64,000 bases of DNA from NCBI GenBank assembly GCA_963843465.1, contig CAWJKP010000001.1, positions 1,736,001 through 1,800,000 on the forward strand, read 5' to 3'. Within the stretch, counting starts at the first letter, position 1. Every line of letters starts with the position of its first letter. Below the pieces are notes generated by a model that saw only the letters and a list, made by a program, of their open reading frames with translations, searched no databases and had not been told where the DNA came from. The translations under genes and the position numbers were made by a program. Source of the DNA: CAWJKP01 sp963843465. Its GTDB lineage: Bacteria; Planctomycetota; Planctomycetia; Pirellulales; Thermoguttaceae. Below are positions 62,648 through 64,000 of this stretch, in pieces.

Positions 62648-63657
62648 CTACTGGTGAGAGCGGGCATAATCACAAAGCGCTTGCAGGTTCTCGTGCGGCG
62701 TGTCGCGGGGCACTTCGCAGCCGGCGCCGACGATGTACCGCGGACCGGCCTGGCGATGGCACTCGGCAATCGCGGCGGCGATCGACGCGGGCGTGCCGTT
62801 GCGCAAGGCGGCCACCGGGTTGAGGTTTCCCAGCAGCACCTGCTCTTTTCCCATCGCCTGCCGCCCCTGGGCCAGCGAAGCCTTGAAGTCAAGGTCCACG
62901 ATCTCGCAGCCCAGCCGGCCCATACCGCCGAGGATGCGGCTGGTGTTGCCGCAGATGTGCAGTCGCACGCGGGTGCCCATCGCGTGCAGGGCGTCGACCA
63001 TCTTCTTCTCATAGGGCCAGACGAACTCGTCGTAGATTTTCGGACCGACCAGCGAGGCGGCGGCGTCGCCCACGCCGATCAGGTCCGCGCCGGCTTGGAC
63101 CTGGGCCTTGGCAAAGGCGAGGTTCATCTCCAGGACGAAGTCGAACAGGTTGCGGACGAAGGGGGGGTCGTCGAAGAAGTCGAGCATCAAGGCGTTGATG
63201 CCCCGCAGGTCGGCGGCCTCGGCGCAGGGCCCCTCGATCCAGCCCTCGATCAGCCGCTTTCCGCCCACTTGCCGCCGCAGCGAGACAACCGCCTCGATCC
63301 GATCCTGCATCCGCCCGCCGCCCCGGGGGTCGGGAACTTTCAGCGACGAGAGCTTCTGCTTGTCGGCCAGCAGGGCCCGGGTCTCGTCGATCGCCGGCGG
63401 CTGGTCCTTGAAAAACTGGATCGCGGCGCCGCAATCGGCCGCCTCGCGCCCGGGTCGGAGATGCAGGAGACGAAGTCCAAGTCGAACCGCTCGGCCACGC
63501 CGAGCTGCGATTCCACCAGCACGCGATGGTCCGCCGCATACCGCCCATACGGCACTCCCGTCAGATCGGCGGCGAACATCATCGTGATCGGCATCAGCGG
63601 CAGGCAGTCGACGGGCCGCCCTGCCAGCATGGCAACGATCCGCTCATATCCGTTCAT
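62648..63657 (-). CDS. Uroporphyrinogen-decarboxylase-family methyltransferase-like protein, frameshifted
   Basis: Second UroD/MtbA-like TIM barrel. N-terminal frame from ATG 63657: MNGYERIVAMLAGRPVDCLPLMPITMMFAADLTGV and FDLDFVSCISDPG. After a missing base near 63450 the next frame gives EAADCGAAIQFFKDQPPAI, then GWIEGPCAEAADLRG, the zinc motif HICGNTSRI (HxC) and GAGCEVPRDTPHENL. The HxC...C arrangement is that of corrinoid/CoM methyltransferases. About 336 codons is a normal length. Confidence 0.87.
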
Positions 63658-63744
63658 GGCTTGCACCCTGGGCGTGCGATTCACAGCAACGGCACAAGCC
63701 ACGATTGTAACTCAAATCCGCTGGCGGCAAAACAGCGGCACGCA

Positions 63745-64000
63745 TCAGGAGGACGCCTTGGCCCGGTCGGAATGGCCCAGATCTTTGCCCGGGGCGACGG
63801 CGTCGCGCACCAGTCGCTTGAGCTCCTTCATCTCGGGGAATCGCCCCTGCCCGGCGAGGGTCCAGAGCAGCGTCTGATCGACGCGGACCTCGAAGACCCC
63901 GCCCGTCCCCGGCACCAGGGCGACCTCGCCCAGTTCCTCCGGGAACGTGGTCAAGAGTTCCTGGGCCATCCATGCGGCCCGCAGCAGCCAGCGGCATTGG
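63745..64000 (-). CDS. SelT/SelW/SelH (Rdx) family protein, cut by window edge
   Basis: The visible 84 residues begin QCRWLLRAAWMAQELLTTFPEELGEVALVPGTGGVFEVRVD, the conserved part of bacterial Rdx-family selenoprotein homologues. The Cys of QCRWLLR is the second Cys of the CxxC redox site; the first lies beyond the edge. The protein is a thioredoxin-fold redox protein of unknown partner. The tail includes RFPEMKELKRLVRDAVAPGKDLGH. Confidence 0.87.
   Translation of the reverse strand, partial: QCRWLLRAAWMAQELLTTFPEELGEVALVPGTGGVFEVRVDQTLLWTLAGQGRFPEMKELKRLVRDAVAPGKDLGHSDRAKASS

Overview
The window reads as high-GC chromosomal DNA of a planctomycete, most likely order Pirellulales. The pointers are a DUF1592/DUF1588/DUF1585 'planctomycete cytochrome c' gene paired with a DUF1552 gene, many Tat-type SRRxF/SRRxV leaders on enzymes (TIM-barrel isomerase, Gfo/Idh/MocA, histone-deacetylase-like), GYF_2 and LRR membrane proteins, secreted PQQ-like propellers and a BlaI/M56 pair. 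I see no rRNA, tRNA, CRISPR array, prophage or replication origin. At least ten otherwise conserved genes carry one or more single-base frameshifts and two more have lost their middle, so this may be a draft or metagenome assembly, or a lineage that is decaying genes.

Layout. 1-4.7 kb: LolCDE/MacB-like ABC exporter whose permease is riddled with palindromic insertions. 4.7-8.2 kb: small membrane protein, queuosine-precursor genes queE and queC, divergent queF, and an internally deleted sugar-porter pseudogene. 8.6-14.2 kb: corrinoid-methyltransferase-like UroD-family gene, secreted protein, DUF433 gene, phosphofructokinase, BrkB/YihY. 14.2-18.7 kb: DUF1552 and DUF1592 gene pair and a TIM-barrel isomerase. 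19-25.3 kb: GYF protein, aldehyde dehydrogenase, HDAC-like deacetylase, PQQ propeller, GT2. 25.4-26.3 kb: two-gene operon ending in a ribbon-helix-helix protein, with its own promoter/operator. 26.7-31.3 kb: large lipoprotein, redoxin, oxidoreductase. 31.3-34.7 kb: ArsR repressor, gutted nucleoside phosphorylase, methyltransferase; then a sugar-nucleotide reductase and a receiver-plus-anti-sigma-kinase protein. 35.2-42.9 kb: BlaI/M56/coiled-coil operon, secreted PCMT, duplicated LRR leader with a four-helix-bundle gene, LRR protein, type II secretion F protein. 43-48.5 kb: DUF4160 pair, RtcB ligase with archease, YhdH-type reductase, fumarase C. 48.8-56.2 kb: coiled-coil membrane protein, PAS-GAF-receiver protein, metallophosphoesterase, MazF/PemK-like module, LRR protein. 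56.3-64 kb: membrane protein, ribokinase with a sugar transporter, two methyltransferases fused through a repeat, RelE-like plus DUF4263 (Shedu-type) pair, a second UroD-family gene and a truncated SelT/W/H protein.

The most unusual property is a dense population of short palindromic elements. They belong to many unrelated sequence families but share an architecture: a tetranucleotide head (GTAG, GTAC, GGAG or GTGG) directly before a hairpin, usually in inverted pairs with the heads pointing outward. That is the layout of REP/BIME elements mobilised by RAYT transposases. Some sit inside larger elements with perfect terminal inverted repeats, one with a clear 9-bp target duplication. Several are inserted inside protein-coding genes, often keeping the frame open, and one appears to have welded two methyltransferase genes together. 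Heptamer and octamer microsatellites, commonly with an inverted partner array, form a second repeat class.
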